Origin: Agrobacterium tumefaciens str. B6
GTDB taxonomy: Bacteria > Pseudomonadota > Alphaproteobacteria > Rhizobiales > Rhizobiaceae
Direction of reading: 5' to 3'
Length of the DNA: 50,034 nt
NCBI RefSeq assembly: GCF_001541315.1
Contig: NZ_LMVK01000018.1
Span: 1-50,034, forward strand
Shown: one piece after another, positions 24,966-34,720 of the stretch
Layout: each line of letters begins with the position of its first letter
Numbering within the stretch: position 1 is the first letter of the stretch
The notes under the pieces: generated by a model
Seen by the model: only the letters and a program-made list of their open reading frames with translations
Database searches by the model: none
What the model was told of the DNA's origin: nothing
Position numbers and translations under genes: made by a program

Positions 24966-25739
24966 TCACTTCGTGGTGTAGCCACCGTTCACCAGAATCG
25001 TCTGGCCGGTCATCCACCAGCCGTCCGAGACAAGGAAGCGGATAAACGGGACGATATCCTCAATGTCGGTCAAGCCGGTCTTCGAGAAGTTCGACAATGC
25101 TGCCGCGGTCTTGTGGTAGGCGACCGCATCCGCACCCTCGGCCGGATAGAAGAAGGGCGTATCCATTGGACCGGGACCGATCGCCGTCACCGAGATGCCC
25201 CGCTCACCGAACTCCTTCGATGCCGCTCGCGTAAAATGCTCCACGGGCGCCTTCGTGCCGGCATAGGCAGCATAGAATGGCGTGAAGGCACCAAGCAGCG
25301 AGGTCACCACGTTGCAGATCTTCCCGTTGTCGTTGAGGTGCTTGCCGGCCTCCTTGATGAAGAAAAACGCGCTCTTCGAGTTCACCGCGGTCATCTCGTC
25401 GTATTCGGCTTCCGAGATCTCGACCATTGGCTTCTTCAGCACTTTGCCGACCGTGTTGATGGCGATGTCGGTGCCTCCCATCGCCGCCTTGGCGTCATTG
25501 AACAGTTTTTCGTTCGCGCCGGCCGTGGTGAGGTCGGCCTGAAAGGCAAAGGCTTCGGCGCCCGCTGCCTTGATCGCGGCAACCGTTTCGTCGGCCGCTG
25601 ACTTCGTGGCGCTGGTGTTGTAGTGAACAGCGACAGCCTTTGCGCCCTGAGCGGCGAGATCGCGCGCGATAAGCCCGCCGAGGTTCTTCGCGCCACCGGC
25701 GATGAGAACGGTTTTCCCCCTGATGCTGTGATCGGTCAT
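24966..25739 (-). CDS. SDR-family oxidoreductase
   Basis: 257 residues of the classical short-chain dehydrogenase family. Cofactor motif GGAKNLGG follows the first strand, DLTT and NTVGK replace the usual D-L and NNAG, and the active site has S in VVTSLLGAF with YAGTK (Tyr and Lys). The C-terminus GGYTTK is usual. NAD(P)-dependent reduction or oxidation of an unknown alcohol or ketone. A LysR-type remnant lies divergently upstream, probably its former regulator. Confidence 0.88.
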   Translation of the reverse strand: MTDHSIRGKTVLIAGGAKNLGGLIARDLAAQGAKAVAVHYNTSATKSAADETVAAIKAAGAEAFAFQADLTTAGANEKLFNDAKAAMGGTDIAINTVGKVLKKPMVEISEAEYDEMTAVNSKSAFFFIKEAGKHLNDNGKICNVVTSLLGAFTPFYAAYAGTKAPVEHFTRAASKEFGERGISVTAIGPGPMDTPFFYPAEGADAVAYHKTAAALSNFSKTGLTDIEDIVPFIRFLVSDGWWMTGQTILVNGGYTTK

Positions 25740-25882
25740 TTGTGTTATCTCCTTGGGTTTGCCTTGCGACCAACTGCGCGACCGCTTCCTGAAATGCAGA
25801 ATATCGTCTATGGAATCTTCATAAAGACGGTCGTTCTGACATCACATGTCAGAGATGACGGACAATCGACGGAGTCAGCGTT

Positions 25883-26080
25883 TTGGACCGTATCGATCTG
25901 TTCCGTATCTTCGCCCGCGTCGTCGAGTGCGCCAGCTCCATCCGCGCTGCCGATACGCTCGGGCTGCCACATCGTCCGTATCGGCAGCTGTAATCGAGCT
26001 TGAAGGGCGGGTCGGCGCCCGTTTGCTTCATCGCACCACCCGGAAGATCTCTCCGACCCAGGACAGCACGGACCGTCGCA
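25883..26080 (+). pseudogene. LysR-family regulator N-terminal fragment
   Basis: From TTG at 25883 the text reads LDRIDLFRIFARVVECASSI, RAADTLGLP, and after a frameshift near 25975 SSVSAAVIELEGRVGARLLH and RTTRKISPTQD: the helix-turn-helix domain of a LysR-type regulator. The effector domain (about 220 residues) is missing. It is divergent from the SDR gene, the usual position for its regulator. The remaining DNA up to 26269 shows no gene I can support. Confidence 0.75.
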
Positions 26081-26269
26081 AAACATTTGCTCGTACCGAA
26101 CCGGTCTCGACCATGGCCCGCATCTGGAGGTCCCCACAGTCCCAGGCGTTTTCGGGGGCGGACAAGCTGACCATATTCACCAACTCCGATTAAGACCTGA
26201 TGCTCCGACCGCAAACATCTGTGATCCTCATCATCGACAGTTCGTAAAATGCACCGATGAGTAAGTAAG

Positions 26270-29200
26270 TTACCATTTCACGCGCAAGCCGACCCGTCCC
26301 TTGACGGAATAACTGTCGCCGAAGTCATTCAGGCTGGTCTGAACCAGACCTTCACCATAAATCGAGTACTTATCGTCATCCCAGCTATAGGTTCCCCCGA
26401 CCCCCAGTCCGGCCCAGACACGATCATTGCGGCTGGCGAAGCTCACGCCCTGGACATCGACCCTCGTGCCGTCGAGGAACTCATAGTAGAGATTGCCAAT
26501 GCCGTAGACGTGGGAGCGGTTGAGCAAGCCCTCGTCATTCTGCCACGCGCTTTCATGGTCGAGGGTCATACCGAGACGACCTTGCAGGCTTTCTCCACGG
26601 TCGAGGCTGACACGGGCGCCGAATGTGTCGGTAAACGCGTCGAAGTCGACATTGGAATAGACCAGCTGGGCCTGCGGTGTGACGGACCAGCCTGGATCGA
26701 TGGCAATGCGCGTGCCGCTTTCCAACGACAGTGTATAGCCAAAACCGTCATTGTTGTCGGTGAGGTTCGTGCGGGCAAGGAGAGAGTTGAGATCGCTCGT
26801 GTACCAGGTCATCTGGCCCAGACCGTCCAGGTAGAAGCCATTCTCGCCATACCAGGTCAATGTGCCGCCAAGACCGTAACCGTCCGTGCTGATCTCACCA
26901 TCGCCGTAAACAGAACTGGTGTCGGTTTTGCCATGGGCGTAATGGACTGTGAACCCGCCAATGAGTTTGCCGCTTTCCGTTTCCGCCAACAGCCCATCAA
27001 TGCCGGCCTGAAGCTTGAAGACATTCTGGTCGTACTCGGCGGCCGCGGCGGAGAAACGCGGCTCGATGTGGTTATGCGCACCTTCAATGCGACCCCATAC
27101 ACCGTTTCCTTCGATCGCAACGCTTGCGTCTTCGGGAGCGGCATAAGGTGTGCCGACAGAAGTGCCATTACCGGCCCAGAAACGATTACCGACACGTTGC
27201 TGCAAGGTTTGGACGCCGTTCAGACCCAGCAATGCCTGAGGATATGCCTCATAGGTCGACACACCAGCCTGATAAAGCGGGGAGGTCGGTGTCGTCGGCG
27301 ATGTCGGATTGGTCAATTGCGAACGCAAATACCAGTTGCCATCATTCGGTGTCGATGCGTCCCCCTGATAAAGCTGATAGGCGTAGGCGCCTGCAACGAC
27401 CGCCTGCCTGTCGCCAATTGTGTAATCGCCAATGAGCGAGAAATACCCGTTGGAAGCACCGTTCACTTCGATGATACGGATACCTTCACTGGTCTGCGCA
27501 CCCGTGCCTCCAACATTGTTGACGCCGACATTTGTCGTGCCCGATGTGTCGCCATTGACGATGACCATATCCGTCTTGGAGTTGTCGTCACCAAGAGCAA
27601 CATCGAACAGCATCTGTCCGCCATTGCCGTTATAATTTCCACCGATGATGACAACATCGCCGACAGCATCATCTACCGTGGTGATGGTTCCGGCATTGGC
27701 CACATCGCCGCTGAACGAATAGACCCCGGTTCCTCCGCCCGTCCCGACGAATGTGGACGTCGAATCAATCGTTATGTTGCCGTCGAAATTGAGCGACGCC
27801 ATGCCGTCAAGTCTAGACCCGTTGTCCAGGAACACACCGGTCGTTGCTTCATCCGGTTCGCCGACATGCCATACACCGTCATCAATCGACAGACTGGCTC
27901 CATCCAGATTGACAACTTCCCAATTGATGATCTTGCCGCCATTAGTCGTCGCCGTCACACCCTTAAGCGTAAGCGTATCGATCATGCCATCGGCAACCGA
28001 GGTATCATCACCGCCGTCCAGCACCTGAGAACCATCATACGCCGATGCGCTTACCATAGCTGTATCGGATCCGTCCTGACCGTAGAAGCCTCCCGCCAGA
28101 GTGCCGCCCGTCCAGGTGAACGTATCATTGCCTTCATGGTTTGTGACACCGTCGTTGCTTCGAGGGTCGTCTCTGTCGTCACCGACAATATTGCCGGTAT
28201 AGGTTCCACCAGCCAGATTGAAGGTGTCATCGCCGAGGCCGAGGACCGCATCGCCGGTTACGGTGCCAGCGCTGTTAACCACGACATCGCCGCCGATCGT
28301 GTCCGAAGCAATAGGGTTACCCGCGACACCGCCGTCACGAATGGCAATTCCGGACGTTGCCGTGACCGTTGCGGAAGCTGCAATATCGACGGTCGAGCCG
28401 TTCGCTGCAATCGTCTGGATACCCGCACCCGCACCGCCACGCACCGCGCCACCGACGCTGACCAGCGAGGTGCCCGTACCCCTGTTCGACGCCAGAATGC
28501 CGGTTCTGCCAGCAACAGAACCCGCCGTCTGTCTTACAATCAGATCGGTGGCGCTGCTGGCATTACGCGAATAGACACCGTAGTCACCGGAGGCGATCAC
28601 ATCGCCGGACAGTGTAACCGTTGTTGAGCCGGTTCCCGCATTGTCTGCGAAAACACCATAGGTACCGCCTTTGACCGTTCCGGATGTCTGGCTTACAAAG
28701 ATACTATCCGCTGTGGCCGCGTTATAAGCGTAAAGTCCAGCGCGTACGATTGCCGTGGCATCGCCGGAACTGATGATCGTCGTTGAGCCGCTTCCCTGGT
28801 TATTGGCATACATGCCGAACCAATTGCCGGAGATCGATCCCGCGGTCTGGGTAAGAATGATATCTGTCCCGGCTGTGGAATTGTAGGCATAGACACCAAA
28901 GGTGTCGTTATTTGCCGCACCAGCCTGGGTCTGGTTGATGATCCCGGCTGTTGTGATCGATATAGCGCCGGCCGCCCAATTATCGGCGCGGATGCCATGC
29001 GTATAACCGGTGATAGTGCTGCCGGCTGCCTGGGTAATCGTGATGCCTGTCGCGTTAGCGAAATTTTGCGCCCATATGCCGTTTTCGGTTGCACCGTCCA
29101 CATCGCCGCCGACACTAATTGCGGTCGCCCCATATCCACGATTGGTTGTGGAAATTCCGTTATCCGCGCCAAAAATCGTCCCACCCGTCTGGCTAACGGT

Positions 29201-29875
29201 CAGGTCTGTTGCGAAGCCGTCGTTGGAAACATAGACACCATTACCGATGGTCCCAATCGCCGTGCCTGCGGATGTGACCGTTGTGGGACCTGTACCGGTA
29301 TTGATGACATAGATACCGTCAATGCCGGTGATGCTACCGTTCGATGTTATTTCAACCGCACCGGAAACATCATTGATCGCCAAAACACCCTGCCCACCAG
29401 AGGACGTGATGGAAGACGCATTTCCGTCCGTTATGGCGATCCCTCCGATTGTCTCGACTCTGAGGGCCTCCCCAGAGGTTGACAAACCAAATCCTGGTTG
29501 TGTGACAACCGTTACGGGCGCAGAGGAAAAGATAACCGCTGACGGATCGCTACCTGTGGCAGCACCGGAACAGCTCCAGGTTTCAGGGCCAGCAGGATCG
29601 CAGCTACCTGCCAGCGATGGCGAAGACGAAATGAGCAGCGATATAAATGTCGCTGCCGAAACGGCCGATAACATTTTAAACGACAGCACCAAACGGGTTT
29701 CACAAGGCGCTATGCCACCGACGATCCCCTTATATTTTCCCACTCGGCCGCCACGGACGAGCGTGTTACTTGCTCTCGGATTTGTATAAGAAGTACCGAA
29801 GGAATTCTCGATCCCGATAGGGGGATGATTAACGAAAAATGCTGCAGGTGCGATCATTCCTGTCCCCCATTTCAT
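26270..29875 (-). CDS. Autotransporter with repetitive passenger and beta-barrel
   Basis: About 1200 residues. An extended signal region ends with MLSAVSAATFISLLISSSPS, cleaved near LAG-SCD. A passenger follows with about five repeats of roughly 53 residues, each with S/TQTxG, a GxYAxN-like step and xGxGSTT, the pattern of a beta-helix. A spacer domain and a C-terminal autotransporter barrel come last, from about GVWGRIEGAHNHIEPRFSAA to the terminal VGLRVKW with its aromatic end. It would be secreted by type Va and sit on the outer membrane. The start is uncertain: 29875 has GAGGGG upstream, the frame is open to 29974, and 29674 would leave only the core signal. Confidence 0.88.
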   Translation of the reverse strand: MKWGTGMIAPAAFFVNHPPIGIENSFGTSYTNPRASNTLVRGGRVGKYKGIVGGIAPCETRLVLSFKMLSAVSAATFISLLISSSPSLAGSCDPAGPETWSCSGAATGSDPSAVIFSSAPVTVVTQPGFGLSTSGEALRVETIGGIAITDGNASSITSSGGQGVLAINDVSGAVEITSNGSITGIDGIYVINTGTGPTTVTSAGTAIGTIGNGVYVSNDGFATDLTVSQTGGTIFGADNGISTTNRGYGATAISVGGDVDGATENGIWAQNFANATGITITQAAGSTITGYTHGIRADNWAAGAISITTAGIINQTQAGAANNDTFGVYAYNSTAGTDIILTQTAGSISGNWFGMYANNQGSGSTTIISSGDATAIVRAGLYAYNAATADSIFVSQTSGTVKGGTYGVFADNAGTGSTTVTLSGDVIASGDYGVYSRNASSATDLIVRQTAGSVAGRTGILASNRGTGTSLVSVGGAVRGGAGAGIQTIAANGSTVDIAASATVTATSGIAIRDGGVAGNPIASDTIGGDVVVNSAGTVTGDAVLGLGDDTFNLAGGTYTGNIVGDDRDDPRSNDGVTNHEGNDTFTWTGGTLAGGFYGQDGSDTAMVSASAYDGSQVLDGGDDTSVADGMIDTLTLKGVTATTNGGKIINWEVVNLDGASLSIDDGVWHVGEPDEATTGVFLDNGSRLDGMASLNFDGNITIDSTSTFVGTGGGTGVYSFSGDVANAGTITTVDDAVGDVVIIGGNYNGNGGQMLFDVALGDDNSKTDMVIVNGDTSGTTNVGVNNVGGTGAQTSEGIRIIEVNGASNGYFSLIGDYTIGDRQAVVAGAYAYQLYQGDASTPNDGNWYLRSQLTNPTSPTTPTSPLYQAGVSTYEAYPQALLGLNGVQTLQQRVGNRFWAGNGTSVGTPYAAPEDASVAIEGNGVWGRIEGAHNHIEPRFSAAAAEYDQNVFKLQAGIDGLLAETESGKLIGGFTVHYAHGKTDTSSVYGDGEISTDGYGLGGTLTWYGENGFYLDGLGQMTWYTSDLNSLLARTNLTDNNDGFGYTLSLESGTRIAIDPGWSVTPQAQLVYSNVDFDAFTDTFGARVSLDRGESLQGRLGMTLDHESAWQNDEGLLNRSHVYGIGNLYYEFLDGTRVDVQGVSFASRNDRVWAGLGVGGTYSWDDDKYSIYGEGLVQTSLNDFGDSYSVKGRVGLRVKW

Positions 29876-30199
29876 TTCCATTCCCCTCGCTTGAAGCTGA
29901 AGAATGCTCCATTGCTGAACCATATCCCCGAATCGGATTCGCCCAATGGTTGCCTCAATGATTGAATTCAACATATTACTAAAATATGATCAACGGTGAA
30001 CTTGGGGTTGCGTAACCGCTGGAAGACTGGAGAACAACACAGCTGAAATGCCTGCATCCAGCCACCTCACGTATTGTCTGCGGTGTAGCTGATGCGCATC
30101 CTTTCCTCTGCAGTGTTAACTATATATGGAACCGCCACTCCAAATTGGTTTCGGTTGTGTTAACCGTTGACAAACTTGGAGATTGGGTACGCTAACGAC

Positions 30200-30430
30200 A
30201 TGAGCTTCGTGTTCGGGAAATACTGGGAGCGGCTGCTTAAGGAAATCGCGGCCTGCGAAATGGCAATTCGAGAGATCGAAACCGATCTTCGAATCCGGGC
30301 AATGTCGAACGACGCCAACGACAGAGAGTTGGGCCTCCTGCGGCGACTAAAAGATGAAAAGGCCGATTTCCTGTATCGTAGCCAAAACCTTAGAGAAGCG
30401 TTCATTGCTTTGCTGGGTGAAAACGAAATC
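30200..30430 (+). pseudogene. Truncated unrecognised coiled-coil-like gene
   Basis: From ATG 30200 the frame reads MSFVFGKYWERLLKEIAACE, MAIREIETDLRIRAMSND and RRLKDEKADFLYRSQNLR, charged and helical. At about 30430 it runs into an IS3 fragment in opposite orientation and ends in antisense sequence. The true C-terminus is lost. No family recognised. Confidence 0.4.
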
Positions 30431-30625
30431 GCGATCGAAGGCGTCGATAATGAAGACGAGACGAATAACCTCACCATTCCAGCAAGTGAACTCCAGACCG
30501 TCGGAGCACCAGCACAGTTTTGAGCGCATGACCATGACCTTGCTGTCATAGATGCGTCCCTGGCGAATAGCCGTATGCTTCTCCGGCAACATCGCGTGAT
30601 TGCCCATGATGCGATGAACCCGCTT
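30430..30625 (-). pseudogene. IS3-family transposase OrfB fragment
   Basis: Minus-strand text GNHAMLPEKHTAIRQGRIYD, KVMVMRSKLCWCSDGLEFTC and WNGEVIRLVFIIDAFDRD matches the start of the integrase core of IS2-like IS3-family OrfB. Only about 60 residues remain, cut on both sides. Confidence 0.7.
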
Positions 30626-30631
30626 GAGATC

Positions 30632-30795
30632 GACAACGGTCTTCCGATCCTCGATGAGTTCGGATACCTTCCGTTCAACGCCTCAGGCGGTGCGCTACTC
30701 TTCCACTTGCTGACCAAGCTTTATGAGCGCACCAGCGTCATCATCACTACCGATCTCAGCTTCAGCGAATGGGCTACCGTCTTCGGCGACACCAG
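30632..30795 (+). pseudogene. IS21 helper ATPase (IstB) fragment
   Basis: Plus-strand text ILDEFGYLPFNASGGALLFH, LLTKLYERTSVIITTDLSFS and EWATVFGD is the Walker B and sensor region of IstB, the helper ATPase of IS21-family elements. The Walker A part and the C-terminus are absent. After 30795 the frame stays open but is no longer IstB-like. Confidence 0.8.
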
Positions 30796-30906
30796 GCTCA
30801 AAGCGTTACGATTCAAAGCACACTACGAAGCCATCCGCCAACTCAGCGAGAAAAAGCCGGAAATCTTCATTCGAAACCCAAGCCATGACATGTTGGGACC
30901 AAACAC

Positions 30907-32043
30907 CTAGCCCACTTGCCGGATGCAATCTCGTCCTTCGTTCTTTGCCTGGTAAAGTGCGCGATCTGCACGTTCCATCAGCGCCGACAGATCCTCCCCT
31001 TTGTATGCAACCGCGATCCCAAAGCTCGCCGTTGGGCTCAATTCGTTCGAAAGGATACGGGGCGCCAATTCCTTGAAGGCGAGCCGGGCGGCCTCAGCAA
31101 AGATAGGTGCAGCGGCGGTCTGCCTCGGCGCAAGCATTATAGCAAATTCTTCTCCGCCCAAGCGGGCGATGATCGCATCACGAGGAGCCTTATCCCTGAG
31201 AACTTCGGAGAACGCTCGAATAACTCTGTCACCGCTGCTATGTCCGAAGCGGTCGTTGATCGACTTGAAGTGATCAAGGTCGCTCATGATCATCGAGACG
31301 CGTGCATCAGTGGTCTGCCGCTCCAATGCCTCGACGGCTCGCGCTTCAAATCCACGACGATTCAATAGTCCCGACAACGCATCGACCTGTGCATCCGATT
31401 TGATCCTTTCCATCACGTCGCTCGCGATCACCGCAAATATCCCTACTGCTGTCATCGCGGAGATTAGAGCATCCGAGATCGAAACAACCAGCCAATAAGC
31501 TCCTTCGAACCCGCCCTCCGCGTTGCCTGAAGCGAGCAAAAACAGGGGACGAAGAAGGAAGCCGACGCACGAAATCATTATCAAGCCAATGAGCACTTGC
31601 TCGATCGGGGTGCGATCTGGCAATTTCACCGCATCAAGCAGCATTACCAGACCGACTGCAGCGAGCCCGCAGTTTAGGTAAATAACTCGCAAAAGCAGGC
31701 TTTGCTCTACAAACTGATTATAATAGAGCGCACCCAATGCAATTCCAGCTATAGACAACAGTGTGAGATAGCGAGGGCGTTGTCCGCGCCGGCTAGCAAG
31801 TCCAATGGACAACAATATCATTGATAACATCAAAAACACGTTTGCCATCAGCCTCAGCACCGGATTCTCCAGCGCAAAAGCAAAGTAGAATATACCAAAA
31901 CAGAGAGCTCTGATCGCGTAGGAAAGAACAAAGATCCCAATATAGGTAAGGTGCCGGTGGTGGTGCCAAAGCACGAACATGGATGCGCAGAATAGTGCAG
32001 GCATGCTCGTATTCAAAAGTCCGATGACGTCTTGATAGCTCAT
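30907..32043 (-). CDS. Membrane-bound diguanylate cyclase
   Basis: 378 residues: six or seven N-terminal helices (from MPALFCASMFVLW to AMTAVGIFAVIAS), a short linker, then a GGDEF domain. DALSGLLNRRGFEARAV, MIMSDLDHFKSINDRFGHSS, ARLGGEEFAIML and ADRALYQAKNEGRDCI are all present, so c-di-GMP synthesis is expected at the inner membrane. The inhibitory I-site RxxD, normally five residues before GGEEF, reads APRD here, so product inhibition may be lost. Start taken at MSYQDVIG; a GTG at 32085 would add 14 residues. It ends beside IS21 debris. Confidence 0.88.
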   Translation of the reverse strand: MSYQDVIGLLNTSMPALFCASMFVLWHHHRHLTYIGIFVLSYAIRALCFGIFYFAFALENPVLRLMANVFLMLSMILLSIGLASRRGQRPRYLTLLSIAGIALGALYYNQFVEQSLLLRVIYLNCGLAAVGLVMLLDAVKLPDRTPIEQVLIGLIMISCVGFLLRPLFLLASGNAEGGFEGAYWLVVSISDALISAMTAVGIFAVIASDVMERIKSDAQVDALSGLLNRRGFEARAVEALERQTTDARVSMIMSDLDHFKSINDRFGHSSGDRVIRAFSEVLRDKAPRDAIIARLGGEEFAIMLAPRQTAAAPIFAEAARLAFKELAPRILSNELSPTASFGIAVAYKGEDLSALMERADRALYQAKNEGRDCIRQVG

Positions 32044-32310
32044 ATCTGACCGCACATGGTGCCCCGCCCTTGCACCTGTCTTCACTCGTTAGGTTTGAGA
32101 TAACACGGCTGATGTAAATACCAGGTAAACTCGCGCGTAAGAGGTCACAAACGTTAACGCAGAGGCTCTTACGATATTCGACTGGGCTGAGCGATCCCAG
32201 CCCCACCCTCGACGCAAGGGGAGCAACACAGGCGCGGAAGCTTGCTCCACCGATATCGCAAAAAACTACGCCGCGGACTTGGACACTGCCGCGCGGATGC
32301 GAAATCAACG

Positions 32311-32940
32311 CTACAGGCGATGCCGCTCGATCTCGGAGACGGCGTGGGCAGCAAGTGCAGACAGCGCCCTCTCCGACGCGCCGTCCTGTGCCTGCACAGA
32401 CATGCCCTGGATTATGGCGCCAACGAAGCGCGCAAGTGAATCAACATCCGTCCCGCACCTCAGCTGCCCCTCATCGATCCCCCGGCTGATACGTGCCCGG
32501 ATGAGGTTGAGTGTTGTGGCGCGCAAACTGGCGACATGGCGCGCGACCGCCTGGTTTTCTGTCGCACAGGTCAGGACCGCCGTCGAAACCATACATCCAT
32601 GCGGGCGACCCCGTTCGGTGAACTCCCGCGCCGATTCCCGAAGAACGCGCGTCAGCGCAACCGCGACATCACTTTCTTCGAGTGCGTCGGCGGTCGAGGC
32701 GCCAATGTGCTTCTGATACCATGCCAACGCCTCTCGATAGAGATCAGCCTTCGAGTTGAACGCAGCGTAGAGGCTTTGCGGCGTAATGCCCATCCGTGCC
32801 GTCAGATCCGCAACGGAGGCGCCTTCGTAGCCCAGCCGCCAGAACGTCTCCGCGGCCTTGGCCAGCGCCTCCTCTCGATCGAAGGCGCGTGGACGGCCGC
32901 GGGGTCGACGGCCGGGTTCGCTATTTTTCACAACGGTCAC
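32311..32940 (-). CDS. TetR/AcrR-family regulator
   Basis: 209 residues from a GTG. N-terminal TetR helix-turn-helix: REEALAKAAETFWRLGYEGA, then SVADLTARMGITPQSLYAAF. The C-terminal ligand domain (CMVSTAVLTCA, ARFVGAIIQGMSVQAQDGAS) is of the TetR_C type common in rhizobia. It is divergent from the serine hydrolase gene, 67 bases away, and a 6-8-6 inverted repeat lies in between. It probably represses that gene. Ligand unknown. Confidence 0.88.
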   Translation of the reverse strand: MTVVKNSEPGRRPRGRPRAFDREEALAKAAETFWRLGYEGASVADLTARMGITPQSLYAAFNSKADLYREALAWYQKHIGASTADALEESDVAVALTRVLRESAREFTERGRPHGCMVSTAVLTCATENQAVARHVASLRATTLNLIRARISRGIDEGQLRCGTDVDSLARFVGAIIQGMSVQAQDGASERALSALAAHAVSEIERHRL

Positions 32941-32968
32941 TCTAGAAATATCCTTTCAGCTGCGCTAT

Positions 32969-32988
32969 TACGGAACGATTACTCCGTA
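32969..32988. promoter_or_regulatory. Inverted repeat between tetR and hydrolase gene
   Basis: TACGGA (32969-32974) and TCCGTA (32983-32988) are perfect arms with an 8-base spacer, centred in the 67-base divergent gap. Position and symmetry fit a TetR operator controlling both genes. Confidence 0.5.
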
Positions 32989-33007
32989 TATACGAGGTTT
33001 GATCAAC

Positions 33008-34201
33008 ATGCGCATCCCTCTCGTCGCCGCTGCACTTGCTGCCGCCAGCGCAGCCTTAAGCGAACCTGCAACCGATCCCGCGCTTGAGGTACGCCTCAAT
33101 TCCGTGATAGATCGGGCGCTTTCCGAAAAACGGGTCGTCGGTGCTGTCGTCCTCGTCGCGAAAGACGGCAAGATCGTCTATCACCGCGCCGCCGGTTATG
33201 CCGATCGGGAAGCTGGCGTCGAAATGCGAGAGGACGCGATCTTCCGGCTGGCCTCTATTACCAAGCCTTTCGTGACTGCAGCCGCCATGCGGCTGGTCGA
33301 GGAAGGCAAGCTCGACCTCGACGCACCGGTGACGCGCTGGCTGCCCGATTTCCGCCCGGCGTTGTCGGACGGTTCAGCTCCGGAAATTACAGTCCGCCAC
33401 CTTCTGACCCACACATCGGGGCTGGGCTATGCGTTCCTCGAACCTGCGGGCGGACCATATCACAAGCTGAACATCTCCGACGGGCTCGATCAGCCGGGCC
33501 TTTCGCTGGAGGAGAACTTGAACCGTCTGTCGGCCGCTCCGTTGAATTTTGTACCCGGCACAGGTTGGCGATATTCGCTCGGCATCGATGTTGTGGGCGG
33601 TGTGCTCGAAAAAATCGAAGGGCGTAGCCTCTCTGAAATCATTCGCGACAAGATAACAATACCGCTCGGCATCAACGATACAGATTTCTCTGTGCGTGAC
33701 GCCTCTCGGCTTGCCAAAGCCTATGCGGATGGCAGTCCCGAGCCGGTACCGATGACTGACGGAATAGCCGTTCCGATCATGGGGCTTGCCGCGACTTTCG
33801 CGCCGTCCCGGATTCTCAATGCCAAATCTTATCAATCGGGCGGTGCGGGCATGGCTGGCTCGGCAAGCGACGTTCTGCACTTTCTCGAAGCAATTCGTAC
33901 CGGCGGCGCGCCGATCCTGAAGACTGAGACAGTCGAGACGATGCTCAAGGATCAGGTCGGACCGCAGGCTGAAACCCAAGGCCTTGGCTGGGGCTTCGGA
34001 TATGGTTGGGCGGTGCTTGACGACCCGACACTGACAGCCACACCTCAGGCAACCGGCACGCTGCAATGGGGAGGAGCCTACGGCCACTACTGGTTCATCG
34101 ATCGCAAGAACGGCTTGTCAGTGATTGCGCTGACAAATACCGCATTCGAGGGCATGGCCGGAGCGTTTCCCACTCGCGTGAGAGACGCCGTCTACGAATA
34201 G
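33008..34201 (+). CDS. Serine beta-lactamase-family hydrolase
   Basis: 397 residues of the class C beta-lactamase/esterase (EstB) fold. The SxxK motif is Ser83-Ile-Thr-Lys86 in LASITKPF; TVRHLLTHTSGLGY and WRYSLGIDVVGGVLEKIEG supply the usual Tyr region, and WGGAYGHYWFIDRKNG the third motif area. The N-terminus MRIPLVAAALAAASAALSEP may be a signal peptide, so it could act in the periplasm. Members are often esterases, not true beta-lactamases. The TetR-type regulator divergent from it is the probable repressor. Confidence 0.85.
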   Translation: MRIPLVAAALAAASAALSEPATDPALEVRLNSVIDRALSEKRVVGAVVLVAKDGKIVYHRAAGYADREAGVEMREDAIFRLASITKPFVTAAAMRLVEEGKLDLDAPVTRWLPDFRPALSDGSAPEITVRHLLTHTSGLGYAFLEPAGGPYHKLNISDGLDQPGLSLEENLNRLSAAPLNFVPGTGWRYSLGIDVVGGVLEKIEGRSLSEIIRDKITIPLGINDTDFSVRDASRLAKAYADGSPEPVPMTDGIAVPIMGLAATFAPSRILNAKSYQSGGAGMAGSASDVLHFLEAIRTGGAPILKTETVETMLKDQVGPQAETQGLGWGFGYGWAVLDDPTLTATPQATGTLQWGGAYGHYWFIDRKNGLSVIALTNTAFEGMAGAFPTRVRDAVYE

Positions 34202-34439
34202 TATCGAAGCATATTGAGGCGGATCCGTAGTAATACGTCGCGCTTGGTGAGACAGAAGACGCAGTGTCCCTCCACGACGGCTGCGATATCTTGTCATCCC
34301 TAAGCCAGCACGTCCTCGGCTGCTTCGTAAAAGCGCTGGCGTCAACGCGGCCGACAATAGAAATTCCCGGTGTGTCAGCAATTTGGAAAAACTCCCTATG
34401 TGACAACGGCGCATAACCACCGCGTCAATCTCCTATCTC

Positions 34440-34720
34440 TAATGTCGATAGTTCTCGCCGTCGCTGCTGCTGGTGACAACCAACTTCTCTTGGGGCGATT
34501 TTACAGTTGCCTTCGTTGGCTGTGTGCTGGGCATTACATTCCTCGGGTCCGCTCTCTCGGTTTCCTGCTTGTCAGAACCTTCTGGTGGGAGAGAACAATG
34601 CTGATCTTGGCGTCGATCCTGTTAGGCGTTCCCGAACTCGTGTCGTCGCTCGCAGGACTGCTTTTGGCCGTTCCTGTATTGGGGCGGCAATTCACCGCCG
34701 CCAGACAGGCAAAGGCGTGA
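34440..34720 (+). pseudogene. TRAP-type permease C-terminal fragment, frameshifted
   Basis: Frame 3 gives LLLVTTNFSWGDFTVAFVGC and VLGITFLGSALS, then frame 2 from about 34550 gives GFLLVRTFWWERTMLILASI, LLGVPELVSSLAGLLLAVPV and a basic tail. Together they resemble the last two helices of fused TRAP transporter permeases. Frameshifted and without the rest of the gene. Family assignment is tentative. Confidence 0.4.

Noticed and set aside
26510..28627. A 705-codon plus-strand frame opposite the autotransporter gene
   Set aside because: It lies wholly antisense to the repetitive passenger and barrel coding sequence, has Arg/Asp/Ile-rich text without any family pattern, and is explained by the codon bias of the real gene.
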